A DNA stretch of 64,000 nucleotides, from NCBI GenBank assembly GCA_947498125.1, contig CANMJH010000002.1, positions 310,001 to 374,000 on the forward strand, in the 5' to 3' direction. Shown one piece after another: positions 45,105 through 56,200 of the stretch. A program made the position numbers and the translations under genes. A model generated the notes under the pieces. That model ran no database searches. It saw only the letters and a list, made by a program, of their open reading frames with translations, and was not told the origin of the DNA. The stretch comes from an uncultured Nioella sp. (lineage in GTDB: Bacteria; Pseudomonadota; Alphaproteobacteria; Rhodobacterales; Rhodobacteraceae). Numbering within the stretch: the stretch's first letter is position 1; each line of letters opens with the position of its first letter.

Positions 45105-47756
45105 CTAGGGTTTACCCTGTTTTGCCCCGATCGATTTAAGCTCGTATATGAGATCGAGAGCCTCGCGCGGGGTTAGCAGGTCAGGCTGAATATCCGCTAA
45201 ACGCTTGTCCACAAGAGAAGCTTCTTGCGGCGCTGCGACCGGAGAGGGGTTGGCGGCGAAAAGCGGCAAATCGTCGATTAGGGCCTTTTGACGCTCGCCA
45301 CCTTCGCGCTCTCCCTTTTCGAGAGCTTCTAAAACCTCTTTGGCCCGCGCTACGACTTGCGCTGGCAATCCGGCGAGCTTTGCCACCTGAACCCCATAAC
45401 TGCGATCTGCGGCGCCGGGGCGCACTTCATGCAGGAAAATCACGTCGCCCTCAAATTCACGCACCGCAACTGTGGCGTTCGTCACTCCGTCTAGGCGGTC
45501 CGCCAAAGAGGTCATCTCGTGATAATGGGTGGCGAACAGGGCGCGGCTGCGATTGACATCATGCAGGTTTTCAAGCGTTGCCCAGGCAATGGAAAGGCCG
45601 TCATAGGTGGCGGTGCCGCGCCCAATTTCATCAAGAATAACCAGAGCACGGTCATCGGCTTGATTAAGGATTGCGGCGGTTTCAACCATTTCGACCATGA
45701 AAGTCGACCGTCCACGCGCCAGATCATCCGATGCCCCAACCCGGCTGAACACCTGACTGACAAGTCCAATTTTGGCCGAGGTGGCGGGCACAAAGCTGCC
45801 CATTTGGGCAAGAATTGCGATCAGCGCATTTTGGCGAAGGTAAGTAGACTTACCCGCCATATTGGGGCCGGTCAGCAAAGTAAGCGCGGCTTTGTCATCG
45901 GTGGCAGAAAGATCGCAATCATTCGCGATAAACTGCTCGCCGGTTTTCTTCAAAGCCGCCTCGACCACTGCGTGCCGCCCACCGATTACATCAAAGTCCC
46001 GACTGTCATCTACGGTAGGTCGCACCCAGTTTTCATCCCGTGCAAGAACGGCAAGAGAGGCGGCAAGATCGATCTCGGATAGCGCAGATGCGGTCGTTCC
46101 GACTTGTTCATTTCTACTCAAAACATCCTTAGTTAGAGACTGAAATAGAGTCTTTTCAATCTCAAGCGCGCGGTTTCCAGCATTGAGGATCTTTGTCTCT
46201 AATTCGGAAAGTTCAACAGTTGTGAACCGAACCGCATTGGCCGTTGTTTGCCGGTGGATGAAGCGATCCGAAAGAGGTTGAGACAGCATTTTGTCTGCGT
46301 GGGTCGCGGGTGTCTCGATAAAATAACCCAGCACATTGTTGTGTTTGATTTTAAGCGCGCCAACGCCTGTGATTTCTGAATAGTCGGCCTGCATGCCTGC
46401 GATGACGCCACGACCTTCGTCGCGGAGTTTTCTGGTCTCATCAAGCTCGGCATTGTACCCCTCGGCAATGAAACCACCGTCGCGGGCCAAAAGTGGAGGC
46501 TGCGCAATTAGGGCAGCATCAAGAAGCCGCGCCAATTCATCATGTCCGGCAAGATTTTCATGCGATTCCGCCAATCCGGTGGGCAAATCAAGGCTCGACA
46601 ACATTACGTTCAACTCTTTCGCGCCCGCGAGCCCATTTCTGATGGCTGCGAGGTCTCGTGGGCCGCCGCGATCAAGCGCGAGGCGCGACAGGGCGCGATC
46701 CAGATCCGGAACCTTGCGCATTGTATCGCGCAAACCTTCTGTCAGGCGCGGTTCGTTGGTGCAAAAGGTTATGGATTCTAGCCGGTCGCGGATCACGTGC
46801 AACTGGGTTGAAGGACTGGAAAGCCGTCTCTCCAAAAGGCGCGCACCGCCTGCGGTGATTGTTCGGTCAATCGTCGCCAAAAGCGATCCGGTGCGGGTGC
46901 CGGTCATCGATGTCGTGAGTTCAAGGTTGCGACGTGTGGCCGCGTCGATCTGCATCATGCGTTGCGACATGGTGCGGGCCGGTGGGCGCAAAAGCGGTAG
47001 GTTGCCCTTTTGCGTAATCTCGAGATAATCGATCAAGGCACCCATGGCAGACAGCTCAGCCCTGGCAAACTGACCATAGGATTCGAGTGATTTCACCTGA
47101 AATAGAGACTGAATCCGCCGCTCGGCCGATTGGCTGTCAAAGCTAGAGGCAGCCAGCGGTGTAAGGGCTGATCCTGCTTCTTCAATCACTGCCATGGTTT
47201 CGTGATCCAGGCCGTCTGCAACCAAGACTTCTTGAGGCGCAAGGCGGGCGAGTTCGGGGCCAAGGCGCACTGCAGGGCAGGGCATCACGTGAAACGCACC
47301 GGTCGAGATATCGGTCCAAGCCAGCGCACAGTCACCGCGGATATCTGCAAAAGCCGCAAGGAAGTTGTGGTGGCGGGCTTCAAGCAGGCTGTCCTCGGTC
47401 AGTGTTCCGGGGGTCACAAGGCGCACAACGGCGCGCTTGACCACAGATTTAGAACCGCGCTTTTTCGCCTCGGCCGGATTTTCCATCTGCTCGCAAACAG
47501 CAACGCGAAATCCCTTGCGGATCAACGTCAGAAAATACCCTTCTGCGGCATGATGAGGCACACCGCACATCGGAATGTCCTCGCCTAAGTGTTTTCCGCG
47601 TTTTGTTAGGGCAATATCCAGCGCCTCTGCGGCCGCAATCGCGTCGTCAAAGAACATTTCATAGAAGTCACCCATGCGATAAAATAAAAGCGCATGCGGA
47701 TATTCCGCTTTAATCTCAAGAAATTGCGCCATCATCGGCGTTACTTGCGCATTCAT
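45105..47756 (-). CDS. mutS: DNA mismatch repair protein MutS
   Basis: Mismatch-recognition ATPase of 883 residues from ATG 47756 (a GTG two codons earlier is possible; GGGGA suits the ATG at 8-base spacing). The mismatch-binding Phe-x-Glu is in LLFYRMGDFYEMFFDDA near residue 30-35. The connector, core and clamp follow, then Walker A GPNMAGKSTYLRQ, the DDLARGRSTFMVEM signature and ALVILDEIGRGTATYDGLSIAWA. The C-terminal HTH-like end is present. Divergent from maeB. Confidence 0.96.
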   Translation of the reverse strand: MNAQVTPMMAQFLEIKAEYPHALLFYRMGDFYEMFFDDAIAAAEALDIALTKRGKHLGEDIPMCGVPHHAAEGYFLTLIRKGFRVAVCEQMENPAEAKKRGSKSVVKRAVVRLVTPGTLTEDSLLEARHHNFLAAFADIRGDCALAWTDISTGAFHVMPCPAVRLGPELARLAPQEVLVADGLDHETMAVIEEAGSALTPLAASSFDSQSAERRIQSLFQVKSLESYGQFARAELSAMGALIDYLEITQKGNLPLLRPPARTMSQRMMQIDAATRRNLELTTSMTGTRTGSLLATIDRTITAGGARLLERRLSSPSTQLHVIRDRLESITFCTNEPRLTEGLRDTMRKVPDLDRALSRLALDRGGPRDLAAIRNGLAGAKELNVMLSSLDLPTGLAESHENLAGHDELARLLDAALIAQPPLLARDGGFIAEGYNAELDETRKLRDEGRGVIAGMQADYSEITGVGALKIKHNNVLGYFIETPATHADKMLSQPLSDRFIHRQTTANAVRFTTVELSELETKILNAGNRALEIEKTLFQSLTKDVLSRNEQVGTTASALSEIDLAASLAVLARDENWVRPTVDDSRDFDVIGGRHAVVEAALKKTGEQFIANDCDLSATDDKAALTLLTGPNMAGKSTYLRQNALIAILAQMGSFVPATSAKIGLVSQVFSRVGASDDLARGRSTFMVEMVETAAILNQADDRALVILDEIGRGTATYDGLSIAWATLENLHDVNRSRALFATHYHEMTSLADRLDGVTNATVAVREFEGDVIFLHEVRPGAADRSYGVQVAKLAGLPAQVVARAKEVLEALEKGEREGGERQKALIDDLPLFAANPSPVAAPQEASLVDKRLADIQPDLLTPREALDLIYELKSIGAKQGKP

Positions 47757-47891
47757 TCCCACATTCCCCGTGCCTGCGCGCCTACATTAGCCAGACCAAA
47801 ACGCAGGCGAAAGAGCACAATCGAGCGAGGTTGTGGCCTTAGGGCAAGCCCGGTATGTCCTGATACGCGGATGTAGGAGGACACTATACTC

Positions 47892-50156
47892 ATGGCAAAT
47901 AATACCAAGGTTACGCGGGAAGAGGCGTTGGCCTATCACCTTGAACCACGTCCGGGCAAGATTGATATCCAAGCATCGACCCCAATGACGACACAGCGCG
48001 ATTTAAGCTTGGCCTACAGCCCCGGCGTTGCGGTCCCGTGCGAGGCAATCTTCGAGAACCCTGAGACTGCGTATGACTATACCAGCAAGGGCAACATGGT
48101 CGCCGTGATCTCGAACGGGACGGCGGTTTTGGGCCTTGGAAACCTTGGCGCGCTTGCGTCCAAGCCCGTGATGGAAGGCAAGGCCGTGCTTTTCAAGCGC
48201 TTCGCTGATGTGAACTCTATCGACATCGAGCTGGACACAGAAGATGCCGATGAGTTCATTAACGCGGTGAAACTGATGGGGCCGACCTTTGGCGGCATCA
48301 ACCTTGAGGATATCAAGGCCCCGGAATGCTTTATCATCGAGCAGCGCCTGAAAGAGATCATGGACATTCCAGTCTTCCACGATGATCAACACGGCACTGC
48401 GGTGATATGTGCGGCGGGGTTGATCAACGCGTTGCATCTGTCTGGCAAAAAGATTGAAGACGTAAAGATCGTTCTGAACGGCGCGGGCGCGGCGGGTATT
48501 GCCTGTCTTGAGTTGTTGAAAGCCATGGGCGCGAGGCACGAAAATTGCATCATGTGCGATACCAAGGGTGTGATTTTCCAAGGTCGTTCCGAGGGGATGA
48601 ACCAGTGGAAATCGGCCCATGCGGTGAAAACAGACGCGCGCAGCCTTGAGGATGCAATGAAGGGCGCGGATGTGTTTCTTGGTGTTTCGGCAAAGGGCGC
48701 CGTGACGCAAGACATGGTCGCCTCGATGGCGGATAACCCTGTTATTTTCGCGATGGCCAACCCCGATCCAGAAATTACACCAGAAGAGGCGCATGAGGTT
48801 CGGATGGATGCGATTGTGGCCACTGGCCGCTCGGATTATCCAAATCAGGTGAATAACGTACTCGGCTTTCCGTATCTCTTCCGTGGGGCGTTGGATATTC
48901 ATGCACGCGCGATTAATGACGAGATGAAGATCGCCTGCGCCGAAGCATTGGCCGAGCTTGCCAGGGCGGATGTACCGGACGAAGTGGCAATGGCCTATGG
49001 CCGTAAGCTTTCTTTTGGGCGTGATTACATCATCCCGACGCCCTTTGATCCGCGTTTGATCCACGTCGTTCCAACAGCAGTCGCAAAAGCCGGTATGGAT
49101 ACCGGTGTTGCGCGACGCCCGATCATTGATCTTGAGGCCTATTCGCAATCGCTTCGGGCGCGGATGGACCCAACGGCGTCTATTCTGCGCGGCATCAATG
49201 CCAGGGCCCGGGCAAACCAGTCTCAGATGATTTTTGCCGAAGGTGACGACATCCGAGTGCTGCGCGCTGCGGTTGCGTACCAACGGAATGGCGTTGGTAA
49301 GGCTATCGTTATTGGCCGCGAAGAGGATGTGAAACAAAAGCTGGATAGTGTCGGTTTGGCCGATGCTGTGCGGGAACTTGAGGTCGTAAATGCGGCCAAT
49401 ACCCCTCATTTAGAGACTTACAAGACTTTCCTTTATGACCGGCTTCAGCGCAAAGGCTTTGACCGGACCGATATTCACAGGCTGGCCGCCCGGGACCGGC
49501 ATGTATTCGGCTCGCTGATGTTGGCCCATGGGCATGGTGACGGCCTGGTCACCGGCGCGACGCGAAAATCGGCGCATGTTTTGGGGTTAATCGGGCACGT
49601 ATTCGATGCCACCGCGCAAGATGGCGCCGTTGGTCTAACTGTGATGATGAACAAGGGTCGCGTGGTTCTTGTTGGGGATACGCTGGTTCACGAATGGCCT
49701 GATGAAAAGGATCTTGCCTTGATTGCGCAGCGTGGCGCGGCCTTGGCAAAAGGTATGGGCATCGATCCGCGTGTCGCTTTTGTCAGCTTTTCGACCTTCG
49801 GCTATCCAGTGTCGGAACGGGCGGAAAAGATGCATCTCGCGCCCCGCGTCTTGGACGATATGAATGTCGATTTCGAATATGATGGCGAAATGACCGTAGA
49901 TGTCGCCCTGAACCGCGACGTGATGGAGCAACAATACCCGTTCACGCGCTTATCCGGGCCGGCGAATATTCTTGTGGTTCCAGCGCGGCACTCGGCCTCA
50001 ATTTCCGTGAAACTGATGCAGGAAATGGCAGGGGCGACTGTAATTGGTCCGATTCTGACAGGGCTCGAACATCCCGTGCAGATTTGTTCGACCACATCGA
50101 CGTCGAATGACATCCTTAATATGGCGGTCATGGCGGCAAGCCGGATTGGCGGGTAG
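47892..50156 (+). CDS. maeB: NADP-dependent malic enzyme with phosphotransacetylase-like domain
   Basis: Fusion of 754 residues converting malate to pyruvate and CO2 with NADP+ reduction. Residues 1-~425 are the malic enzyme (SLAYSPGVAVPCEAI, HDDQHGTAVICAAGLINAL with metal/substrate residues, NGAGAAGIACLELL dinucleotide fold). Residues ~430-754 are a PTA-like domain (LVTGATRKSAHVLG and GDTLVHEWPDEKDLA) that in MaeB homologues binds acetyl-CoA as a regulator rather than acting as a transacetylase. AGGAGGA lies upstream. The end is followed by a terminator at 50206-50231. Confidence 0.95.
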   Translation: MANNTKVTREEALAYHLEPRPGKIDIQASTPMTTQRDLSLAYSPGVAVPCEAIFENPETAYDYTSKGNMVAVISNGTAVLGLGNLGALASKPVMEGKAVLFKRFADVNSIDIELDTEDADEFINAVKLMGPTFGGINLEDIKAPECFIIEQRLKEIMDIPVFHDDQHGTAVICAAGLINALHLSGKKIEDVKIVLNGAGAAGIACLELLKAMGARHENCIMCDTKGVIFQGRSEGMNQWKSAHAVKTDARSLEDAMKGADVFLGVSAKGAVTQDMVASMADNPVIFAMANPDPEITPEEAHEVRMDAIVATGRSDYPNQVNNVLGFPYLFRGALDIHARAINDEMKIACAEALAELARADVPDEVAMAYGRKLSFGRDYIIPTPFDPRLIHVVPTAVAKAGMDTGVARRPIIDLEAYSQSLRARMDPTASILRGINARARANQSQMIFAEGDDIRVLRAAVAYQRNGVGKAIVIGREEDVKQKLDSVGLADAVRELEVVNAANTPHLETYKTFLYDRLQRKGFDRTDIHRLAARDRHVFGSLMLAHGHGDGLVTGATRKSAHVLGLIGHVFDATAQDGAVGLTVMMNKGRVVLVGDTLVHEWPDEKDLALIAQRGAALAKGMGIDPRVAFVSFSTFGYPVSERAEKMHLAPRVLDDMNVDFEYDGEMTVDVALNRDVMEQQYPFTRLSGPANILVVPARHSASISVKLMQEMAGATVIGPILTGLEHPVQICSTTSTSNDILNMAVMAASRIGG

Positions 50157-50201
50157 TCCAGATTAGCACTGGGAGCTTCAGTTGCCGCTTTGACGACAAA
50201 C

Positions 50202-50231
50202 AAAAAAAAGGCCCGCATCAGCGGGCCTTTT
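50202..50231. terminator. Bidirectional terminator between maeB and dnaJ
   Basis: A-rich run, stem AAAAGGCCCGC (50206-50216) with its exact complement (50221-50231) across loop ATCA, and T residues. Symmetric, so it can end both the plus-strand maeB and minus-strand dnaJ transcripts. Confidence 0.85.
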
Positions 50232-50249
50232 GCATTATATTTGAGGGGG

Positions 50250-51404
50250 TTAACCCTTCATATCATCCCAAAAGCCTTTGACCTTTTCAAAAAACCCACT
50301 GGCATTAGGAGTGTTTGAGGTCGCGCAACTGTCTTCGAATTCTCGCAGCAGTTCTTTTTGCTTGGACGTCAGTTTGACAGGCGTTTCTACCGCCATCTCA
50401 ATATACATGTCGCCTTGACCTGCACCGCGCAGCGCGGGCATGCCCTTGGAACGCAATCGCATCTGTCGGCCTGATTGCGAACCTTCCGGAACTTTTACGC
50501 GGGACCGGCCGCCATCTATGGTTGGCACCTCAATTTCACCGCCAAGCGCAGCCGAGACCATCGATACAGGAACGCGGCAGAACAGATCCATGCCGTCGCG
50601 CTGGAAAATCGGATGATCGTCCACTTCGATGAAGATATAGAGATCACCTTGCGGGCCACCGCGCACGCCGGCCTCACCCTCGCCGGTTAGGCGAATGCGC
50701 GTGCCGGTTTCGACGCCAGCGGGGATATTTACGGACAGCACTTTTTCATTCTGGATGCGCCCACCGCCGTTACACCCGTTGCAGGGGTTTTTGACGATTT
50801 GACCAGCGCCACTACATGTCGGACATGTACGTTCAACGGTGAAAAAGCCTTGCTGTGCCCGCACTTTGCCCATGCCGGAACATGTGGGGCAAACTTGTGG
50901 TTCAGCGCCACCCTCGGCGCCCGATCCGTTACACTCTTCGCAGGTTGCGAGGCTGGGAACAGTGATGGATTTCTGTAGGCCCTTGTAGGCTTCTTCCAGC
51001 GAGATCCGCATATTGTAGCGTAGATCTGATCCGCGCGCGGCACGTTGGCGTCCGCCGCCACCGCGTTGACCGCCCATGAAATCGCCAAAAAGATCTTCGA
51101 ACACGTCCGAAAAGGCCGAAGCGAAATCGCCCTGACCGCCGGGATGTCCGCCAGCGCGAGGGCCACCGCCCATCCCGCCATCAAATGCTGCATGACCATA
51201 ACGGTCATATGCGGCTCGTTTATCGGCGTCCTTCAGGACTTCATACGCCTCGTTGGCCTCTTTGAACTGCGATTCGGCGTCGGGATTATCCGAATTGCGG
51301 TCAGGGTGCAGTTCTTTGGCCTTGCGACGATAGGCTTTCTTAAGCTCATCGGCGCTGGCGGATTTTTCAGCGCCCAAAACCTCGTAATAATCGCGTTTTG
51401 CCAT
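50250..51404 (-). CDS. dnaJ: Chaperone DnaJ
   Basis: DnaK co-chaperone of 384 residues. J-domain with HPD (KELHPDRN) at about 35, a Gly/Phe-rich region ([19 protein letters not shown]), then four zinc Cys repeats: [24 protein letters not shown] and CNGCNGGG. The C-terminal substrate domain and dimer end are complete. It follows dnaK by 78 bases, with a hairpin between them. Confidence 0.96.
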   Translation of the reverse strand: MAKRDYYEVLGAEKSASADELKKAYRRKAKELHPDRNSDNPDAESQFKEANEAYEVLKDADKRAAYDRYGHAAFDGGMGGGPRAGGHPGGQGDFASAFSDVFEDLFGDFMGGQRGGGGRQRAARGSDLRYNMRISLEEAYKGLQKSITVPSLATCEECNGSGAEGGAEPQVCPTCSGMGKVRAQQGFFTVERTCPTCSGAGQIVKNPCNGCNGGGRIQNEKVLSVNIPAGVETGTRIRLTGEGEAGVRGGPQGDLYIFIEVDDHPIFQRDGMDLFCRVPVSMVSAALGGEIEVPTIDGGRSRVKVPEGSQSGRQMRLRSKGMPALRGAGQGDMYIEMAVETPVKLTSKQKELLREFEDSCATSNTPNASGFFEKVKGFWDDMKG

Positions 51405-51430
51405 GTTTTTTCAGGTCTCCTGAACGTGAG

Positions 51431-51459
51431 AACCGGCCAAGGGGGTCCCAAGGCCGGTT
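51431..51459 (-). promoter_or_regulatory. Intercistronic hairpin between dnaK and dnaJ
   Basis: AACCGGCC (51431-51438) and GGCCGGTT (51452-51459) can pair around a 13-base loop that can itself fold. No T-run follows, so it is not a full terminator. It may protect dnaK mRNA or lower dnaJ expression; this is inference. Confidence 0.55.
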
Positions 51460-51482
51460 TCAGCGTGGGTCATTTCACGCGA

Positions 51483-53402
<1,920 letters not shown>

Positions 53403-53478
53403 TTCTATATAGTCCCTTCTTCAAGGCGATGTTTGAGGAGTTGAGTCCACCTTGTGGCCCTCAGCCCCATATCCCAAT

Positions 53479-53495
53479 GGTCGGGCGTCCCGACC
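53479..53495 (-). promoter_or_regulatory. Hairpin in the dnaK 5' leader
   Basis: GGTCGGG (53479-53485) and CCCGACC (53489-53495) form a perfect 7-bp stem with a 3-base loop in the ~100-base leader between the RpoH-like promoter and the dnaK start. It does not pair with the ribosome site, so an RNA-thermometer role is not evident. Confidence 0.5.
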
Positions 53496-53508
53496 GAGCT
53501 TCGCAGGG

Positions 53509-53538
53509 TATATAAGTGGGGCAATGGCCTGCTGCAAG
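53509..53538 (-). promoter_or_regulatory. RpoH (sigma-32) type heat-shock promoter of dnaKJ
   Basis: On the minus strand, CTTG (53538-53535) is followed after 18 bases by CTTATATA (53516-53509). This fits the alphaproteobacterial heat-shock pattern CTTG-N17/18-CYTATNTG in all but one base. It lies about 107 bases upstream of the dnaK start. Confidence 0.7.
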
Positions 53539-53639
53539 CGGGCGAAAGGTGTCAGAGTTTATGAATCTGCAACGCAAAGCCGGGTTTTTTCAGAATTATT
53601 GGCTCAATGTCCAACAAGACACCGAATTTTTCGACTTTC

Positions 53640-54257
53640 TTAACGGACTAAAGAGCAGCAGCCGTCATAGAGAACGGTCTGTCCGCCGCTGCGTCGCAAG
53701 AACTGCGCGATGATCCCGTAGTCGCGATCGCTCATTCCGTCCGAGCAGATACCTCGGCGCAGGAAGGCGGTAATTGTGGATGACCCACTATCAAGGTCCA
53801 TCGCAAAACTGTTTGGTCCACGCGCGGCGGGGTGACCTACGAATAGTTCGGCATAGGGTTCTCCGGGCGTTTCAAAATCGCTCCAATTGCCGCCACCGAT
53901 CAAGCGCTCATAGCTCCAGAAAGGTTCGGTGCCGTAACAATAAAGCGGCGTCGGTAACCCTGCATTCCAACTGGGGCTAGTGCGAGCCAAGAACCGCATT
54001 GAAGCCCAACCAGAGAATTCACCAAACGAAACACGGGCCCATGTACGTTCTTGATTAGTGCCGACAACTTCGATCCCGGTCGCATTGCGTGCGAGCGATC
54101 CGATAATGTCATGCGACACTCCAGGTCCGGCGCGAACATTCAGGACGTCGCCATGCGCGACACCTGAGACATTAAAAAGCGCCGGATAGGTATGGTCCTG
54201 CGCGAGGGCCGCAGCCCCAAAAAACATAAAGAAGAAAGATATGATAATGTGCTTCAT
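53640..54257 (-). CDS. Exported bacterial SH3-domain protein
   Basis: Protein of 205 residues with signal peptide MKHIIISFFFMFFGAAALA. Residues ~25-90 form a bacterial SH3 (SH3b) domain (VLNVRAGPGVSHDIIGSLARNATGIEVVG...WARVSFGEFSGWASMRFLAR). The rest contains YGTEPFWSYERLIGG and a four-cysteine end, similar to COG3650-type periplasmic proteins. SH3b domains often bind peptidoglycan. Its ATG overlaps the permease stop by 4 bases, so it may be expressed with polysaccharide export, but a role there is only inferred. Confidence 0.8.
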   Translation of the reverse strand: MKHIIISFFFMFFGAAALAQDHTYPALFNVSGVAHGDVLNVRAGPGVSHDIIGSLARNATGIEVVGTNQERTWARVSFGEFSGWASMRFLARTSPSWNAGLPTPLYCYGTEPFWSYERLIGGGNWSDFETPGEPYAELFVGHPAARGPNSFAMDLDSGSSTITAFLRRGICSDGMSDRDYGIIAQFLRRSGGQTVLYDGCCSLVR

Positions 54258-55078
54258 CGTCCTGCCATCCAGCTCGCCGAAACATGTTTGCGTGTGTAAA
54301 AGTCACCCATCAGCCCAAGCATAATGAAAGCAAGGGTGAAGTAGATAGGATACTCCCAATTCGTATGATTTGGGAAATAATTGTTAAACGCAAAGCCGCG
54401 GGCCTGATCGATCAGATGAAAAAGCGGGTTCCAGCTAAACCATGGAAGCATGAAACCGGGCAGGGTGTTGACGACAAACATCTTGCCCGACGCGATCATA
54501 TTCGCGCGGGAATAGACAGTTTGGATAATCGATACCACCTCTGGCATCCACGGTTTTAAAGCCAATAGAACAAGACCAATGGCACAACCAGAGGCCCAGG
54601 ACAGGATGAACATCGCGATGACGCCGGACCAATTTTCGATAACCACAGGGTTCAGGATGACATGGACGCCAACAAGAATAAAAAACAAAGATAGGATCTG
54701 GATATAGAGCGATGCAAAGGCGGATGATGCGATCGCAACAATGGTGTTCATCGGCGCGTGCTGCATCATCGGCGACGCCGGGCCTTCCGCGCCCAGAACG
54801 GCGCCCATTGCCTTGATGTGTGTCAGGTAAAGGAAGATCCCCGTCAGCAGATAAATGACAAAGTCCCCACGGACAGCCATGCCGCGTGTGCCCAAAACAG
54901 TGAACATGAAGTAGAAGGCCAGGATAAACAGAACGGACTGCAGCATGTTAAGCAACAATGCGATCAGGGCGTTTGCATGACTTTGGCGGACCTTGCGCAC
55001 CGTTGCCACATAAGTCAGCTCGGCCAGGCTTAGAATGATCCCGACAGTCGTTCTTTGATGATTTTGCCTAAATTTCAT
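54254..55078 (-). CDS. ABC-2 permease for capsule/O-antigen polysaccharide export (KpsM/Wzm-like)
   Basis: Inner-membrane permease of 274 residues with six predicted membrane helices, in the ABC-2 family that exports lipid-linked or capsular polysaccharides. Typical ABC-2 features: AELTYVATVRKVRQSHAN before helix 1, and LPWFSWNPLFHLIDQARGFAFNNYFPNH near the end. ATG 55078 is chosen over an upstream TTG. No KpsT/Wzt-type ATPase is in the window, so its partner lies elsewhere. Divergent from cysQ and the glycosyltransferase cluster. Confidence 0.85.
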   Translation of the reverse strand: MKFRQNHQRTTVGIILSLAELTYVATVRKVRQSHANALIALLLNMLQSVLFILAFYFMFTVLGTRGMAVRGDFVIYLLTGIFLYLTHIKAMGAVLGAEGPASPMMQHAPMNTIVAIASSAFASLYIQILSLFFILVGVHVILNPVVIENWSGVIAMFILSWASGCAIGLVLLALKPWMPEVVSIIQTVYSRANMIASGKMFVVNTLPGFMLPWFSWNPLFHLIDQARGFAFNNYFPNHTNWEYPIYFTLAFIMLGLMGDFYTRKHVSASWMAGR

Positions 55079-55210
55079 GCCCGTTACCAATTTGCCTGCC
55101 CAAAATCGCGCGTTCCTGTCTTTGTTGCAGGGATATCTTGCTCAATTCTTGCTACCCGACGATAACGGCGAAAGCTGGATTTTTCAATGAAACTCCCAAG
55201 GAGATACCTT

Positions 55211-56020
55211 TTGAACTTTAAAGAGATTGAAACCGTGTTCCGCAAACTGGCACTGGAAGCCGGTGATAAGATCATGGAAATTTACAACGCTGATGATTTT
55301 GAAGTTAAAGCGAAATCCGATGATAGCCCGGTGACGGTTGCCGATGAGGCCGCGGATGCCCTTATTTCAGCAGGTATACGCGACGCGTTTCCTGGCGTTG
55401 TCCTGGTGACCGAAGAACAAGCAGATAGCCACGCGCAAACGGCCGATACGTTCATCATTGTTGATCCGCTTGATGGCACAAAGGAATTCATCAAACGCCG
55501 GGGCGAATTCACGGTGAATATCGCCTATGTCGAGAACGGGACGCCTGTGCGAGGCGTTGTTTATGCGCCGGCCAAAAATCGGCTTTTTTATACCGACGCA
55601 TCGGGTCAAACGGTAGAAGAAGCTGCTGGCGCGGACGGGTTTGATAAAGACACCGTGGGTGAAACCCGAGCGATTTCCGTAACCAAGCCCGATAACACTG
55701 GTTTGATGGTTGTCGCGTCGAAGTCTCACCGGGATGCGGCGACGGATGACTATATCGCCAAGTATTCTGTAAAGGATATGACCTCGGCCGGATCATCCTT
55801 GAAATTCTGTTTGGTTGCGGCAGGTGAGGCGGATATTTACCCGCGTCTGGGGCGCACAATGGAATGGGACACAGCAGCAGCCGACGCCGTTCTGCGCGGC
55901 GCGGGCGGAAATATGGTGCGCTTTGACGACCACACGCCGTTTACATATGGCAAGCCGGGCTATGAAAACCCGTTCTTTATTGCCTATGCTCCGGGAGTTG
56001 ACCTGAAAGACGCCGTATAA
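55211..56020 (+). CDS. cysQ: 3'(2'),5'-bisphosphate nucleotidase CysQ
   Basis: Lithium-sensitive phosphatase of about 269 residues that degrades PAP to AMP. Metal/substrate motifs VTEEQADS, DPLDGTKEFIKRRGEFTVNIAYVENG and MEWDTAAADAVLRGAGG are intact. TTG 55211 is used because AAGGAGA (55198-55204) lies at ideal distance; ATG 55187 (eight codons upstream) is the alternative, with a poor ribosome site. CysQ usually supports sulfate assimilation; here it heads a cluster ending in a sulfotransferase, whose by-product is PAP. Confidence 0.92.
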   Translation: MNFKEIETVFRKLALEAGDKIMEIYNADDFEVKAKSDDSPVTVADEAADALISAGIRDAFPGVVLVTEEQADSHAQTADTFIIVDPLDGTKEFIKRRGEFTVNIAYVENGTPVRGVVYAPAKNRLFYTDASGQTVEEAAGADGFDKDTVGETRAISVTKPDNTGLMVVASKSHRDAATDDYIAKYSVKDMTSAGSSLKFCLVAAGEADIYPRLGRTMEWDTAAADAVLRGAGGNMVRFDDHTPFTYGKPGYENPFFIAYAPGVDLKDAV

Positions 56021-56023
56021 CCC

Positions 56024-56200
56024 ATGAGCACATTCTACAGTGTCCAGATACGTTCTGATTTGCCCCAATATTGGGGCAAACCTCTCGCGACGTTGACGGA
56101 GGCGAAGGGTCAAGGGCGCCGCGTGATCCATCGAATTGGGTTGGCGGCGCGATCCCTCGCTGAGGCCAAAGAAAAGGTGCAGGAGATGGCCATCCGTTGA
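56024..56200 (+). CDS. Small protein of 58 residues, unknown function
   Basis: ORF from ATG 56024 to TGA 56200, three bases after cysQ, ending inside the glycosyltransferase start (TTGA). The 58 residues (start MSTFYSVQIRSDLPQYWGK, end AKEKVQEMAIR) are polar with no signal peptide or membrane helix; the first half looks like beta strands, the second an Arg/Lys-rich helix. Its tight spacing on both sides and coding-like composition support translation. I recognise no family. Confidence 0.6.
   Translation: MSTFYSVQIRSDLPQYWGKPLATLTEAKGQGRRVIHRIGLAARSLAEAKEKVQEMAIR

Noticed and set aside
47281-47296. parS-like TCACGTGAAAC in mutS
   Set aside because: Only 12 of 16 bases match, and it is 7 kb beyond parB; kept out of the feature list.
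48003-49409. 468-aa open frame opposite maeB
   Set aside because: His/Arg-rich translation without recognisable domains; shadow of the malic enzyme gene.
53516-53713. 65-aa frame on the plus strand between dnaK and the SH3 gene
   Set aside because: It begins in the dnaK promoter and runs into the SH3 gene on the other strand; no ribosome site or protein-like composition.
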